Positions 20,369 to 33,489 of a stretch of 64,000 nt of DNA are shown here, piece after piece. The notes under the pieces are model-generated. The model was not told where the DNA came from. It saw only the letters and a program-made list of their open reading frames with translations, and made no database searches. Location: the NCBI RefSeq assembly GCF_030272615.1, contig NC_081410.1, forward strand, positions 286,501,957 to 286,565,956, written 5' to 3'. The translations under genes were made by a program, and so were the position numbers. The stretch comes from Cryptomeria japonica (Eukaryota > Streptophyta > Pinopsida > Cupressales > Cupressaceae). Numbering within the stretch: the stretch's first letter is position 1; each line of letters begins with the position of its first letter.

Positions 20369-23300
20369 TATTGGGACCTCCAAAATTTGGCTAAATTTTG
20401 AGGGCCCATGTAAAATCTTGCTTAAGACACTTAGAATTTCTTTGCAAAATCAATCCAAGTAGCCCATTTTGAGGGCTAATATTTTGGCACTCATGGATTG
20501 TCATGAAAAATCACTTTGGGATCTTGTTCAGGACTTATCAGAGATGGTATATAACCACTTATAGCTTATAAGGGTCAATTTTGATGATTTTTTGATGACC
20601 TTATTTTGAGGCCTTGAGGTAGGTTTGCCAATTGCAGTTGTTGCACCTTTTTGAGTGAGCAATATTTGAGGAATTGCATTTTGTCACCAACCGAGCATCA
20701 TGCCAATCCATTTTTTGGTGATTGTCTGCATTTTTATGAAGCCCCATGAATCCATTTTATAAGTTTTCCAACTTGAATCCATATACAAATCGTTCAGATT
20801 TGCAGGCTGAACTGTGCAAAGTCTGCAAAAGTAGCCCAACGTTTGAATTTTTATTTGATGGCCTATTGACGTGCATGAAAAGGTGAAAGTGCCCAATGAT
20901 TCCCTATATGTTTGCCTGCAAATTTTTCAGTTTATAGCCCCTTTGCACCTCATCTGATATTTTTTCAAGGTCCATTCCAAGTGAACTTTTCCAGGGTTTA
21001 AATATCAACATTTCCAGAATTTTCAGAGAAGGCAAGTTTGGATGCTAATATTTTGCACATGTGATCAAATCAATCCAAACCCTCTTATGAACATGCTTAT
21101 CCTATCCAGATGTATCAGTTTACCAAGTGGTGGCCATTGAAACTAATGTTTGATATTTTTTCAGTTCAGTGTTTGGATGGGTTTCAGATTGGTTTGAAAG
21201 GTGTAGTTTCAGAGAACAACTGAGAAGGAAACTTCAAGGATTAAAAATTTTCATCTCAAGAAACAACATCCAGTTGACATTCTGGAATCCCTATATGACA
21301 CTCTACAAGTATGCAAGTTTTGAAGATCCATGGAGATGGTTTGGTTAGTTTTTGAGGTCGATTCTAGGGGCTACTCAGGTTGTTTTGGTAATTGAGTGTC
21401 AATTTAAATCCTCATCTGACCAAAATTTTGAGCCCAGGATGCATCTAGTTAATGTTTCAGATCATCTTCAGAGATCACAGATCAATTGTTACGAAATGAT
21501 TTTTTTTTTTAGTCGGGCCCACCAGAAACCGCTAGAGTTGTGACCCAATGTGATTAACTAAGTGCTCACCTTTAAAAATATGTATTATTTGAATCACTTA
21601 GATTAAAATAATAATGATTCCAAATTTATATGGATTCTAATAAAGAAAGAAGAGGGTGATATTATTCAAGTCACTTAGTTGATTTGAATGCAAAAGATAC
21701 ATAGGGGATCCAAAAGTGAAAGTAAAATATATATTGCAAGCTTGACTAATGAGGTGACCCAATAAAATCATTTAAGGTTCATTGTAAAATGTGTGTCATT
21801 TAAATCATTACATTTCAAAGTCTTGGGGGTAAACTAAAAAGGTGAATCTTTTGGGATCATTTCATTAAGTCCCTAAAATTCTAGAGGTGGAGGGAGAAAT
21901 TCTTTGAAAATATTTCATAATGATTTTAAATAAAAAATAATGAAATAGAGCGGGCATTTCTTGGTAATGATTTAATGTTAATTATAGTGGCATCTATTTC
22001 ATTAAACTTGTTGAAGTAATTGTGGGGTGTAGGGAAAATATAGTGGAGAAGAAAATTTTAAAAGACTTTAAACCCTTGTGTTTTTTTTCCTTACCTCGCA
22101 TGGCTCTCAGAAAAGAAAAAAGGAGAGCGCGGGATAGCAGGGAAGGGGGTTCCCCATTGGCCCGCAAGGTGAATCAAGGCATGCAAGAAGTAGTGTGGGC
22201 CTGCGGGTAAAAGGGTTTTAGACATCCCACCACACCACGCGTAAGGAAAAGGTAGTAAAATAAGGGCGCCAGACAGTGGGATAGACACAATACAAGACAA
22301 AAGAGGAGGTTGCGGGAGATAAAAAAAATTAGGGTAAGGAAGATGAAATGCGGGAAGGTAGAATGGGCCTCTGTAGAAAATAAAAACCCTAAAACTATGA
22401 AAGTAATACAGAGGAGGGTCTTGTTTCTTGTTTCATGATGTTGCTCAGACATAATAAAGGATGGGCGTATTTTCAATCATAGCACTCTGTAATTCCTTCT
22501 CAACGATTTTGATTTGTGTAGAGTGCAAAGATGGAATGCGCTTCTCTCATGCGGAAATTTGTAGTTAACTGCATTATTTCATGTTGTTTTAGTAAGCTAG
22601 AAGGGCGTTGTTGCGCTTGGAAGGCTTGCCATTGATAAGGTAGAAGGGTGATGGTCTCATTTCTTTGGGTAGCTGAGTTGGAACCATGGGAGGTGTGGGG
22701 CTTAACCTATTGACATGATAAGATGAACGCCAAAGTGCATATGATTTTTCCAGCATGTGTATTATTTGCGCCCAAAGGAAAGGGTTTTGTAGTATCACAC
22801 TCGCAATGGCAAAAAGATCTCTACGATAACTGTTCCTGATTTTTTATCTGTCCAGTTTTGAAGGGGAAATATTCTTTGAAAATAAGGCTTAAGGCTTAGA
22901 AGGTTAGCATGAGGATAGAGGGAAATATTGTGCTGAAGGTGAAAGATTAACTTTTGTTCCCCAGGCGTGACAAATGGCTTCAGATAGCACCATATTAATA
23001 TATTCTCTCAAAAGGTGCTAAAAGAGAGACAGGTATGAAACCATCACATGGTTACTGTGTCAGCAGTTGTTTTATGGACAGTGAGCTCCCACCTTGGCTA
23101 AAGTCATAGATCTAGGCTATTGATGCTGAAAATGGGATCGTGGATTCAAAAAATAATTACGAGCGCTAGCTCGGATTGGATATCGTGATATATGTTATCA
23201 TGATTTTTCTCGTCTCTTATAACTGTGAGCATTCTCTATTTGTGGTTTGAAAAAGTAATGGGCATCCTTGTTCGCGGGTTCAATTATTGGTCATGAATCT

Positions 23301-25609
23301 AACCTTAAAGTTGCAAAAAGAAATAAGTGGCATGTGTGTTGATCCATATGTTATCAATCAAAATGTGGTAAATTGAAAGAAGCTGTGTCAAGATCTCTTA
23401 TAGAGTTGATTTAGGCATTTCTCTTGGAGTTTGATGATCACATACGCCCATATGTTATCAATCAAAATATGGTAAATTGAAAGAAGCTATGTCAAGATCT
23501 CTTATGGAGTTGACTTAGGCATTTCTCTTGGAGTTTGATGATCACATACGCCCATATGTTATCAATCAAAATGTAGTAAATTGAAAGAAGTTGTGTCAAG
23601 ATCTCTTATGGAGTTGACTTAGGCATTTCTCTTGGAGTTTGATGATCACATACGCCACTAAAGGTGCAATGAGGCTATGCTTTGAATTTGGTCATGTTAT
23701 GGAGATTAACAATACTATTGTAATGGCAAAGGAAGACTACCAATTTAGAAATAATAGTTCATATGACTATGCAATTTCTCATATTTCAAAACTCATGATG
23801 TATGGATGTAGTTTCTTTAGGAAGCGAGTGATGCAATGGATGATTGCACAAAGGAAAATGGTAATAGTATTACACAATAGGGGACAATGCAGTGGCAAAA
23901 TGTTCCCATTGTGAGAGAGAATTAGGGTAAAGAGTAGACAATGGTAGGTGAGTTATTCTCCAGGGTGAAAATATTTAGTGAAAGGGAGCAAAATACAGGT
24001 GGGTGTATTCATTTTCTTTTCATAAGAATGAAGTCATGACAAAGAATAGATCTCTCGAGTATTTGGGGAATTAATTATTCATAAAAGTATGGACAAAAGG
24101 AGCATATATGTGCCAAGATGAATAATTATATTGTCAAAAAAAATGATAAATACAACAAATGGAGTATTTTATAAGTTTAAATATTTTTATAAGGGAAGAA
24201 CTACACAGAAAGTGTGCAACAAATACTTGCAAATTATTTTCACATATGCACCAAATACAAAGGATTTTATTTTGCTCCTAATATAAATGATATAGTTGCA
24301 AGGCATTTTCCCACGTATAAGAAATTTTTCAGAAAGAAAGAAAGTGACAAATTAGGGTAGCCACTACAAAGGGGAATTACTATTTTCAATCAGAGATAAA
24401 ATGTGGGCTACAGCCAGGGGCCAAAAGAAGATATTTCTGACAAAGGCAAAAGAAGCATGAAGCAAATAATGACAAATTTATTTGTCATAACAAATGCATG
24501 AAGCTAAAACAAGTCAATTTTTTGTGTGTAGGAATGGGAGAAGAAGTGTGTGAATGCAGGGGCATTTTCTAGATTTCCTAGGTGTTACAAACAAATTAAA
24601 AGATGTGGATCAAAGGCAGATTGGAGAAGAGAAAGTGCATATTTTGAAGATTTGAAATTCAACAAAGAGGATGACAAGTGTCAGTTTTTGGTTTCCTTTA
24701 GGGTTTCCTCTTTGTCTATTTAGTTTTCTCTTCTCTTCATTTGGGGGGGGTTCTGGATGTAAAAATTACTATAGAATTTTATGGAAGCAAGTCTTCCATG
24801 TACAGTCCATAGTTAGAGTGCATAGAGTAATATTTTCAGCTTGTAGTTGTTGCTTTGAATAGTTTATGACCAAGATGCAAGTGATGTTTTTTAGTGTTTT
24901 CCTGTAGTTGTCTCCAGCATGTAAGAGCATTATTTTATGAAACAAATGATCAAGGATCATCTATTTTGTCCCAGCAAAATTTGATGTTTATCTTGTTTTC
25001 TTCTTCTCTTCAAGGAAGAGATTAAACTTCTTTAAATAGGATAAAAAAGGTGTTATGTGCATGTAGGATTTTCAAGAATGACTACAATGAAACTATAATG
25101 AATGGTGTTAATGTAATGCATTAATGCTAAGAACTCATTGGTTATATCTTAACCTATTTGGGTATCATGTTTAAGTGTTGTAAGTTGACTCTACTACCCT
25201 AAGAAAGGCACTGGTCATGGGGCTTGCACCCAGTTTTTGGAATCATGAATAATATATTAAAATATCATTTTTTTTGTTCAAAGGAGTAGTTTTAGTATAG
25301 AAACTAGTCCCACTAGTTGCATTAATGTTTGAAATCTGAGTTTGTAGCCAAACTCGATGTTTATTCATTTTTCCTTGGTGTATTTTCATTGGGATATTTT
25401 CTATAGTGTATAATGTCTGAGCATAAAGTGAAGTAGGTCATTAGGACATTGTCAAGGAAGACCCGCCTTGGTTTTGAAGATCCAAAAGTGCAGGAGATTT
25501 CATTCTTATGATTGAATCTCGTTCATTGGCCAAATCCAACCTTGAACCTGAGAATAGGAATGCGGCTAAATATTTAGGGTTTGCGGATCTGTTGAATTGG
25601 GAACCAATA
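20369..25609 (+). repeat. 3' LTR of the family-1 gag element, 5.2 kb
   Basis: It starts TATTGGGACC just after AGAGCCAC, as in the other gag element, and ends GGGAACCAATA (CA decayed to TA) at 25609. Only its last 0.2 kb can be compared with the 5' copy. Inside are a three-copy 104-bp tandem repeat and a mid-region at about 22080-22330 that is purine-rich and GC-rich for the window. No coding sequence is recognised. A nested insertion inside it was looked for and not found. Confidence 0.7.
23345..23656 (+). repeat. Three-copy tandem repeat, unit 104 bp
   Basis: Units start with CATATGTTATCAATCAAAAT at 23345, 23449 and 23553 and end with GATCACATACGCC. They differ at only a few bases each, so the expansion is young compared with the host element. 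Confidence 0.95.
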
Positions 25610-28600
25610 GGGTACTCCTTCAAAAGGTAACGATCTATACTTTTGCAAATGTTCACCCTCAGAAATAGCACTTTGAAGGTTGCATGCCATAGTTTCATAT
25701 TAGTAAAGGAGTTGTTTTGGGGTTTAAACATGAAAGATGTTTTTTGTTTTGAAGAAGAAGGTGTGGAAAGGTTTTAATAGGACGTAAATATCATTAAGTT
25801 CAACATGAAGAAAAACCATGCACACAAACAATACCATTACAGGTCAGTTCTAACTTTTTGAAATCGTCTCTTCACCATTCGTGAAGAAGAACTTTAAACT
25901 TGTATATGCATGAAGGGTCTTGTATCTTTTATTTCTAAACACATTATTGTTATGGAGAAGTAGTTCAACATGAATAAACGTATCTTTTTCTTAGAGTATT
26001 CAAGATATGACAAAAAAATGGTCTAGTTATTATCTTTGTCGTCATAAGTTTAGAGGATAGCATTAAAGTGATGTTCCTATCATATTGATCAAGCAAGAAG
26101 ATAGATCAAAGTATCAAGAATGCACAAGATAGTGCCAATATTGTTATAAGTTAGAAATAGTATTCCTTACACAGAGGAAACATTTCCACATCTATTAAAA
26201 AAGAGAGCAATGAAAAAGGTTTTAGAGGGTTCAAGCAATAGTTCAATAGAAAGGGTGAGAGTGAATGAGTAGCCCTTCAAGAGTTCTCTCTAAACAATAA
26301 AGTAAGATAGGCGTATGGGAGAAGGTGATAGTTAGAAGCCAAAAAACAAAGAATTCCCTCTGTTATTAAAGAAAGAAGGCTTAATTTCTCAGAGATAGAG
26401 CAACAAAAGGCCTAAGACTATGGTAAAGAAAGTTGACAATGAGAGCAATAATAGTGAATATCATTATCATGGTGAGAAAGAACTAATTAATACCATACCC
26501 AACCTCCATAGAAAGTTCATTTGTTGCAATGAAAGCTCCATGGTAAGAGAAGTCGAAGTGCAGTCAAGACACGATGAATACAAAAACACAAGATGGAAAG
26601 GAAATAAAGAGAATGAAAGCCACCGTATAATTGAAAATAGGCAAATAAAGTAAGATAGCCCTCTATTCTGATAGGGATCATATGGTAGTTAAAAGTCTCT
26701 TGTAGAGATTTAAGAAAATAACTTTCAAACCCTTACCATCTTTATGAGGGAAAGTGACAAATTTGCAGTCATCATATTAGCAAAATGACAGTGACATTTT
26801 AGGTCATAAGTATGCCATAATAGAACAAAGGGAGTCTATATGAGCCAAACAATAGTGATTATGTACCATTACAAAGATCTCACTAAATAGAGATTACTAT
26901 TTAAAAATAGTTGTAGAGGATTGTGACATTCAAGCAAAGACTATGACAACAATGAAAGCTCCTATCCATGTTCCAGAAGATACCAAAGAAAAAGTCACAC
27001 AAATAGAAGAGGTACAAAGTGAGTAACAAAGAGGATGGTATCCTAAGCATGTAAACTTTGAAAAAATGCCAGAAAGCATAAATAAAGGGCTTGAGAAAAA
27101 GAAAAATTTATTATCAATCCAAAGGATAGTAACACAAGCAAAAAGGAAAGTACAAAGCACAAGCCCAATAGAAAATCAAGAATAAATATGTGAATGTATC
27201 ACTTTGGTAGGGTCAAGAGAAGAAATATAGTTTTCATAGCACTGTAAATGGATTCTATGAGCACCAAAAAGATAGCATATAAGTAAACTATGATACATGG
27301 GTTTGTGCCAGTATTCACAAGCACAAAAATAGTAGAATTTATCAATCAAACAATAATACAATCCTATGAATGAACAGTGACAATAATATGTGTCATAAAT
27401 AATGTTAATATCTTCATAGGGTAGTATTGATACTATTTCCATAGCAAACATAGGGTTATATTCAAAATAAGTGAAATAGAGGTATTAGATTTTCATGTAG
27501 TGAGATACAAGAAAACCCATACAAGGAAAGACCAAACACCGAGTAGAACAAAGTGGGTTTGCAATCATAACATTGCCTAAGAACTTAGGTTATTTGCAAT
27601 ACCCTATAAAAGAATAAAATTTTGAGACAAAATTATCAATTGCAAGAGTTTGAAGAGGTCAATTTATCTATAGTACAATAAATGTGTTCTAAAGTCTAAA
27701 GATCAATAGGAAAGTGAGCATTTGCAGCCATGAGAAGTCAAAGGGTTAGGAGTTGCAAGTAATGATGATACATTTGGAAATGTTGATAGTGCTAAGGAGG
27801 ATTTTCATTATTCAAAGGGTAGAAATACAGTGAAGCTAATCTTATCCATACAAACTAGGAGCTATGAGAGGTCAATATACAAGTATTGTGTCAATTACCC
27901 CATAGTAGTCAAGACTTGGAGAATAGTCCTAAGGAAACCCTAAAAATTGAACAATGAAGGATCACCATCAAAATAATATAATGATTAGTGGCAACCAATA
28001 AAAAGTTAATTGGTCAAAAGTTAGTTCATACTCTTAAGGCCAGCAATGATGTAGACATTGCCCCAACATTGGGTGATATTTTTTTATGCTATTAGGACGT
28101 CTATATAGGTTATACTATGACAAATACAATCACAACATGTAGTCATGTATAGACTTAGAATAGATACATTAAGTGTAAGGAAGTATTACATCCATGATAG
28201 TTGAAACAATAATAAATGATTAGTAATGGCTATAAAAGACATAGATTAATAGAAAACAGTGAAGACAAAGAATGAGACAGTGGTTTGCAATCATCAAACT
28301 TAGTTTCATAATAGTATAAGGATTCATGTAGTAGTAAATAATGGAAGTCATGCTTCCATATTAAAAATCATTTTGTAATGCAATGAAAAGAATGCAGACC
28401 TTATAGATTTTAGTCTAAGAAGAACGAAAGAAAAACATCTAATGGAACAAAGATAACAGTCAATGCAGGGACATTGATAGGAAAATGAGAAATGAAGGAA
28501 CACGCCTTCCATTAAGATAAGACATAAATGAGTTATACATAGTTTAGTAGAAAGAATTTGGTATGCAGCAGCAATAAGGAGATAGTCTTCTTCAAGCAAA

Positions 28601-28796
28601 GAATACTTTTGTGGATCAAATTCATGCATTAAGTGTTTGCATTAGGTACTGTGAATGTAAAACCTTTTAATCATAAAAGACACCAAGAAAGTATAGTCCT
28701 AATAATATTGATACAAAAATAATGTATGGAGGTTTCAAGGATATTGATCAAAAGGTCAAGTTGTACACTTTCAAAAAGTAAGAAGGAAGAGGTGGA
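25610..28796 (+). other. Unassigned A-rich region
   Basis: I recognise no domain, LTR pair or RNA gene in these 3.2 kb. The plus strand is strongly A-rich. Short open stretches, such as 26420-26653 and the minus-strand 27176-27451 and 28348-28629, show no known motif. The right end (AGAAGGAAGAGGTGGA at 28781-28796) looks like a polypurine tract for the LTR that follows, so part of this may be the 3' region of a truncated gypsy element. Confidence 0.4.
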
Positions 28797-29989
28797 TGTA
28801 ACCCCAAAATAGCCTTTCAACGCAAGTCATGCATGCTTTAGGTTTTGGTATGAGATCAAATAGCAGTTTGTGGCTAAAATGTCTCAGTTTTAAGACTTTT
28901 CAAAGGTTGTCATGGCATGAAAACTTCTGAATCCAACCCTCATTTGCCTTATGTAATCAATTAGCTCATAGTTTGAAGAGGCATAAGGTGGAGTTAAATT
29001 CTTGCAACATTCAGTTTGAGGCTTGAAAATGAGGGGTTTTAAGGGTGATTATAGTAGTTCAAGGTTAGTTTGAACCCCATATGAGTAAAGTATCATTTGA
29101 GACAACTTTGGGGAGCCCAAAACTTCACTTTCTAGCAGTTTCACCTCCCTTTCTTCATGCCTTTTCTTCAAATTTTATGCCAACCAGATATATCATACAA
29201 TTTAGAGATAGAAACAATGAAGAAGCATTCAATTGGAGTTCAACTCATGGAAGCACACCAGTTCAACATTCAATTATTCTCAAGGCTTCTCTTCTATAAG
29301 TCTAATTTCTTCTTCTTGTCTAAGTTCTTTCTTTTTTGCCCACACACATAGTAGAAGCATTGTAACTCAACATTCTTTTTAATTTTAGAAGTATTTTCTT
29401 AGTTTTTAATAGCAAAAGGATTCCTTTCAACTTCAATAAAAGTTTTTGTTCCTTCAAAAATGTCTCTTGTTTTTCCTATTGTCAATGAACGATTTGATTT
29501 AATTATTATGATTTTCTCTTAAATCCTTTAATTTGTCTCATTATGGTAATGATGAAATAAGAAATTTCATAGTTGGTATAGGTTATATGTTGTGCTTTAT
29601 CAATCAAGTTAGAGTTGTGAAACCTAGTTTCCTTCAAGCAAACTTTAAAATGAAAACTTTCATATGAAACATTGTTGTACTTTGTGATCTTAATTAAGTT
29701 GTGGGAATATTTATGCTTTAATTGAGTTAAATTGTATGTCAGAATCAGTAGTTTTAGACCTTTGTATTGGTACATCACCTCTTATTAGAGTATATTTTCA
29801 GTTTTCAGCAAGCTTTCTATCCCTTTTCCTATACAATTAATAGTTTTAGGAAGTATTCATTAGGAGAACCAGCTCACTCTAGAGATTGATCTTCACAATA
29901 GACAACTCACAAGCCTTAAGATCATTCCATGTTGCACAATATGGCCAAGATCTTGAGTTTGACATAGGGTGAAAATCCTTCTGACAATA
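28797..29989 (+). repeat. LTR of gypsy element C
   Basis: It starts TGTAACCCC after a purine-rich tract and ends near TTCTGACAATA before the PBS at 29995. A plausible TATA (TTCTATAAGTC at about 29292) and a polyadenylation signal (CAATAAAAG at about 29433) lie in the right order. There is no second copy in the window to confirm the ends. Confidence 0.6.
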
Positions 29990-29994
29990 GTTTT

Positions 29995-30013
29995 TGGCAT
30001 GTCTAGTGGGACC
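29995..30013 (+). other. Primer-binding site of gypsy element C
   Basis: TGGCATGTCTAGTGGGACC begins with TGG just after the LTR end and resembles the TGGCRCGCCCGGTGGGAC type seen in plant gypsy elements, with C-to-T type changes. Confidence 0.65.
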
Positions 30014-30399
30014 ATTGGACTATTTTCAATCCATAAAGCTCCATATTTTCTGGTATTTTGGTATGAGCAATATTGATTCCAGTCTTCAAAGGTAATAGAT
30101 ATCATACCTAGTGACTTAATCTCTCTTGTTGGAAGCAGATCTAGTGAATACAACTTATGAGAAGGATACAAAGGAAGTCAAGCTTGAGACAAACAAGATT
30201 AGGCCTGACTTCTTTTGAGTATTTGTAGCTATAATCACCTAAATGGAAAGGGAGATCAACTAGAATAGATCCAGATCCTTCTCCATCAAGAAGGACACAA
30301 TCTACCCCTCTTAATTGCAGACTTCAAACTTATTTGCTTCAGTTTTAATAACCAATATCTCAAACCAACTAGTAAATCCTCCAATAAATCCACAAGTTA

Positions 30400-31255
30400 A
30401 TCCAATGTCTCATAATCCACCAAGAATTCAACCTTTTGTTCCTTTCAATCAGTGCAACCTCTTGAATCTTGCATAACACAATGATATACTTGTAGTAGCC
30501 ATGAAGAGCTTGCCCTTTTTCACTAGAGAAAATAAATCCACACCTATTGAACACATTAGAGATGTATCTTCTTTGTGTGGAGTCCATAATATCACATAAG
30601 AAAATTTTGCAGTGAGGTTGCTTGCAGCCTTTTTCAAGGGAAAAGCACTTCAGTGGTTTAGAGGCTTATCAATGGGATCTATTGATAGTTAGGATCAATT
30701 GGGTGATCCTATTTGTAAGCACTTTAAATATAAATCAAACCATGTATCATTGGTAGAGCAACTCAATACCATAAAGAGATCCCCTCATGAGCACATGACA
30801 TATTTCAACTTTTGTTTTTAGAAAACGTGGAACAAAATACTTTCTACGGTAAGGTCCTCTGCTAATCATGCTTCTTTATATTATCTGAAAGATTTTAATA
30901 ATGATATATCAATTATGATTCAATCCCTGGGTGGTATGACCTTACCACAAGCTTTATGATATTGCTATTAGAGCTGAAAAATAGCCTAATTCAAGCTAAA
31001 AAAAAAGCACTAAGGCCTCCAATGCCCATTTTTCCAAAGGTACAACCACCTACCCCATTCCAAATACCCCCTCTAGTTGTTGTCCTTACTATTCCAACAT
31101 TAAACTATCAATTTTTGCCTCAAGAGAAAGCTATTCCAGTCCCATATCAAGAGCTCCAAGAGTTCAAGCAACAAATTAAGGGCACGTTTCAAACTTTTGG
31201 CAATAAATTGGTCAATTTAGAAAAACAGCAAGGAAAAAATCATAAACCTTAACAA
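30400..31255 (+). pseudogene. Ty3/gypsy gag (element C)
   Basis: The capsid region reads ENFAVRLLAAFFKGKALQWF, then SLVEQLNTIKRSPHEHMTYF and MIQSLGGMTLPQAL, in one frame with TAG and TGA interruptions. QWF-L and RSPHEHMTYFN are typical of plant Ty3 Gag. The end (30956-31252) reads ELKNSLIQAKKKALRPPMPI and a Pro-rich tail, where ENSLIQA is expected. A Gln/Asn-rich linker without clear zinc knuckles continues to about 31700. The start is uncertain because stops are dense before 30600. Confidence 0.78.
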
Positions 31256-32099
31256 GCCCAATATTATCCTAATAGGCCTAATTATTAAGCTCCTTTCTAG
31301 CCTGATAAGCCTAAATATCAAGTTGATCCTAAGAACCAAATAAGGAACTATAATGCAAGACCTTCTCAACACTACAATCCTAATGTTGCTAACTCTTCAA
31401 AAGAGATTGTACATATGCAAAACAATATGGTACAAGATTGTGATTGGTGGTTTCCATGTAACCAAGCTCACTATCAAGACACCTATTCTAATTCAATACA
31501 AGATTGGGTTCATATTATTCAAAATAATGTTGTGTCTTTTCAAGATGCAGGACAAGAGACTAATGATGAACAAGGTAATCCTGATGTTACCTTAATGAAT
31601 TGGCAAGGTGAAGAATTTTGTGGCGTTAATTCCCCACAAGGACAAAATCAGTCCTATACTCCTATAGTAGCCAATACAAGGTCAAAAAATATGTCTACAA
31701 CAAGTTGATAAGAGTGGACATCAACCTGATATAAGCTAACGATAGATTGATAAGGGTAAAAATCAAGCTTCCACAAGCCAAAAAACCAACAAAGGGCCTC
31801 TACCTACTCAAAATGTTTAAATATAGCCAAGAGGGGAAGTTGTAGCAATCAAAGATCAAACTAAAGCTCAACCATAGACAATCCAAACACAATTAGATGT
31901 TGTTATTCCTAATGGACAACAAAATGTTAGTGCTCATATTTTCAACATTGTTGATTCTATGAAGAAAGCTACTATAACTATGCCAATGTTAGATGCTTTG
32001 CATATCCCTAGGCAAAAGGACTTGTTGCAAGATGCCTTAGCCAATATGTCATTGTCAAATGAGCCTCCTAAGGATTAGCCCAAAGTTGTGCTTACAAAT

Positions 32100-32490
32100 G
32101 ATGCCAAAACCAAGAGAGAACAACCAACCCAAGGTGTTAAACCACCTCCAATTTATGTGACCTTGATTGTTGGTTAGTGCCTAGTCAATAATTGCTTGAT
32201 TGACTTAGGAGAAAGTACCTTAGTGACACCCAAACAACTAGTTGATAAGCTTGTTTTTTCCTATGGAATTGTTTCCAAAGGAGTTGTTCAATTAGATGGA
32301 AAAACAATGAACACAATTGGAGATTAAAAATATTGGTCTTACTTTGCATGCAAGCCCAAATTTTGTAATCCTGCAAGATATCCATATTATAGACCTACCA
32401 CCATTCTTTGCCATATGCCTTTCTAGAGATTTTACTACAAAGTTGGGGGGATATATTTCTTCAGATTGAACCATAAAGTCAAATCCATTC
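32100..32490 (+). pseudogene. Ty3/gypsy aspartic protease (element C)
   Basis: The sequence PPPIYVTLIVG, stop, CLVNNCLIDLGESTLVTPKQ has the flap-to-active-site layout of retropepsins. The usual DSGAS is DLGES, so the second residue of the triad is lost. A TAG near 32176 and a TAA/TAG-rich end show decay. The enzyme would cleave the polyprotein. Confidence 0.65.
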
Positions 32491-32740
32491 ACCAATGACC
32501 ATATTGAACCTTATACTCCTAACCCCATAAATACAAATCTTTCCATTCATGATCATGAAGAAATACATGTTGTCCAAGATCAAAATACACCCATAGAAGG
32601 CATACCTAAACTATTTTTAGATAAGTGGTAAGCTAAGAACCACAAGGTAGACCCTTTCAATCATATGGATGAAGTAGGTCTAGGAATTTACATGATATAT
32701 GAGCAATATGATGTTGTACCAAATCTAATAAAAGATAAAA

Positions 32741-33190
32741 AAAAATAACAGTGTGAATAGCATTCTAATGAGATTTGGCAATTGCATTATAATGGTTCTA
32801 GAAGCAAAGTGGGTGCAAGTGGTGGTGTAATTCTAATTTCTCCAAGTGGTGAGAAATATTACTCATCTATGAGGTTTTCTTTTAGATGTACTAACAATAC
32901 AACAAAGTATGAAGCACTTGTGCATGGTCTTGAATAGGCAAGGAAGAAGAAAATCAAGTGCTTGAAGGTGTTTGGTGATAGTGATTTGGTAACAAATCGG
33001 GTGAGAAATATCAATGTAACAAAAAATGATTTGCTCAAGATGTATAAGCATAGGATCTAGGACCTTGTTGAAGAATTTGGCACTTTTAACTTGTTGTCCA
33101 TTCCAAGAAATCAGAATAATAAAGTTGATAGGTTGGCTACTTTAGGTACAAAATTTGATATTCCAAATGAGGTGAAAAATGTTCAAGTAT
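32741..33190 (+). pseudogene. aRH-like RNase H placed before reverse transcriptase (element C)
   Basis: The frame WQLHYNGSRSKVGASGGVIL, FRCTNNTTKYEALVHGLE, LKVFGDSDLVTNRVRNINVT and FNLLSIPRNQNNKVDRLATL matches the aRH at 4605-5090 feature by feature. The first catalytic Asp (DGS) is NGS, and AEYEAL is TKYEAL. GDSDL and the late Asp (KVDRLA) are intact. In element A, and in the usual Tat order, this domain follows RNase H; here it is upstream of RT and close to protease. TAG stops fall at about 32936 and 33058, where Q and W are likely. Confidence 0.82.
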
Positions 33191-33489
33191 AGCAATATAT
33201 AAAAGTGGTTGTAAGGCCATCAATACCTAATAATTATATCAATTTGCAAGTGTTTGATAGTGATGAATAAATAATTAATTTTTTATTTGAAGAGGTTGAG
33301 TTTTCTAATGAAAACCAACACAAATTACAGCAACAATATGATAATCAAATTCTATAGTTGAATTCAAACAAATTGCCAAATGGTCTAGTGACTTTGGAAT
33401 CTATCATCACTAATGATCAAGTAAGGAGAGACAAGACCATCATGATAGTGAAAGAAGATCACTATGATCCCATTGAGATTTTTTAGAGA

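Larger units (their letters stand above)
17058..25609 (+). mobile_element. Pol-less gag retroelement with very long LTR (TR-GAG-like, family 1)
   Basis: The tail of a 5' LTR (17058-17276), a PBS, a leader, a Gag-like frame and a complete 3' LTR (20369-25609) are visible. The internal region is only about 3.1 kb and shows no protease, RT, RNase H or integrase. The layout, PBS and Gag match the better preserved element at 52943-63111. The 5' end of the 5' LTR is missing at the junction with the copia 1 flank. Confidence 0.78.

Noticed and set aside
22022-22476. Hydrophobic minus-strand frame 22174-22476 and plus-strand 22022-22210 as small genes
   Set aside because: They lie in the long LTR with no start context, motif or conserved partner; chance openness in a compositionally odd stretch.
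23345-23656. Regular repeat with short variable parts, possible CRISPR-like array
   Set aside because: Units are contiguous 104-bp tandem copies with no spacers, in a plant nuclear retrotransposon.
25610-28796. A tRNA or small RNA gene in the unassigned region
   Set aside because: No A-box/B-box pair with cloverleaf potential was seen by eye on either strand; not tested by software.
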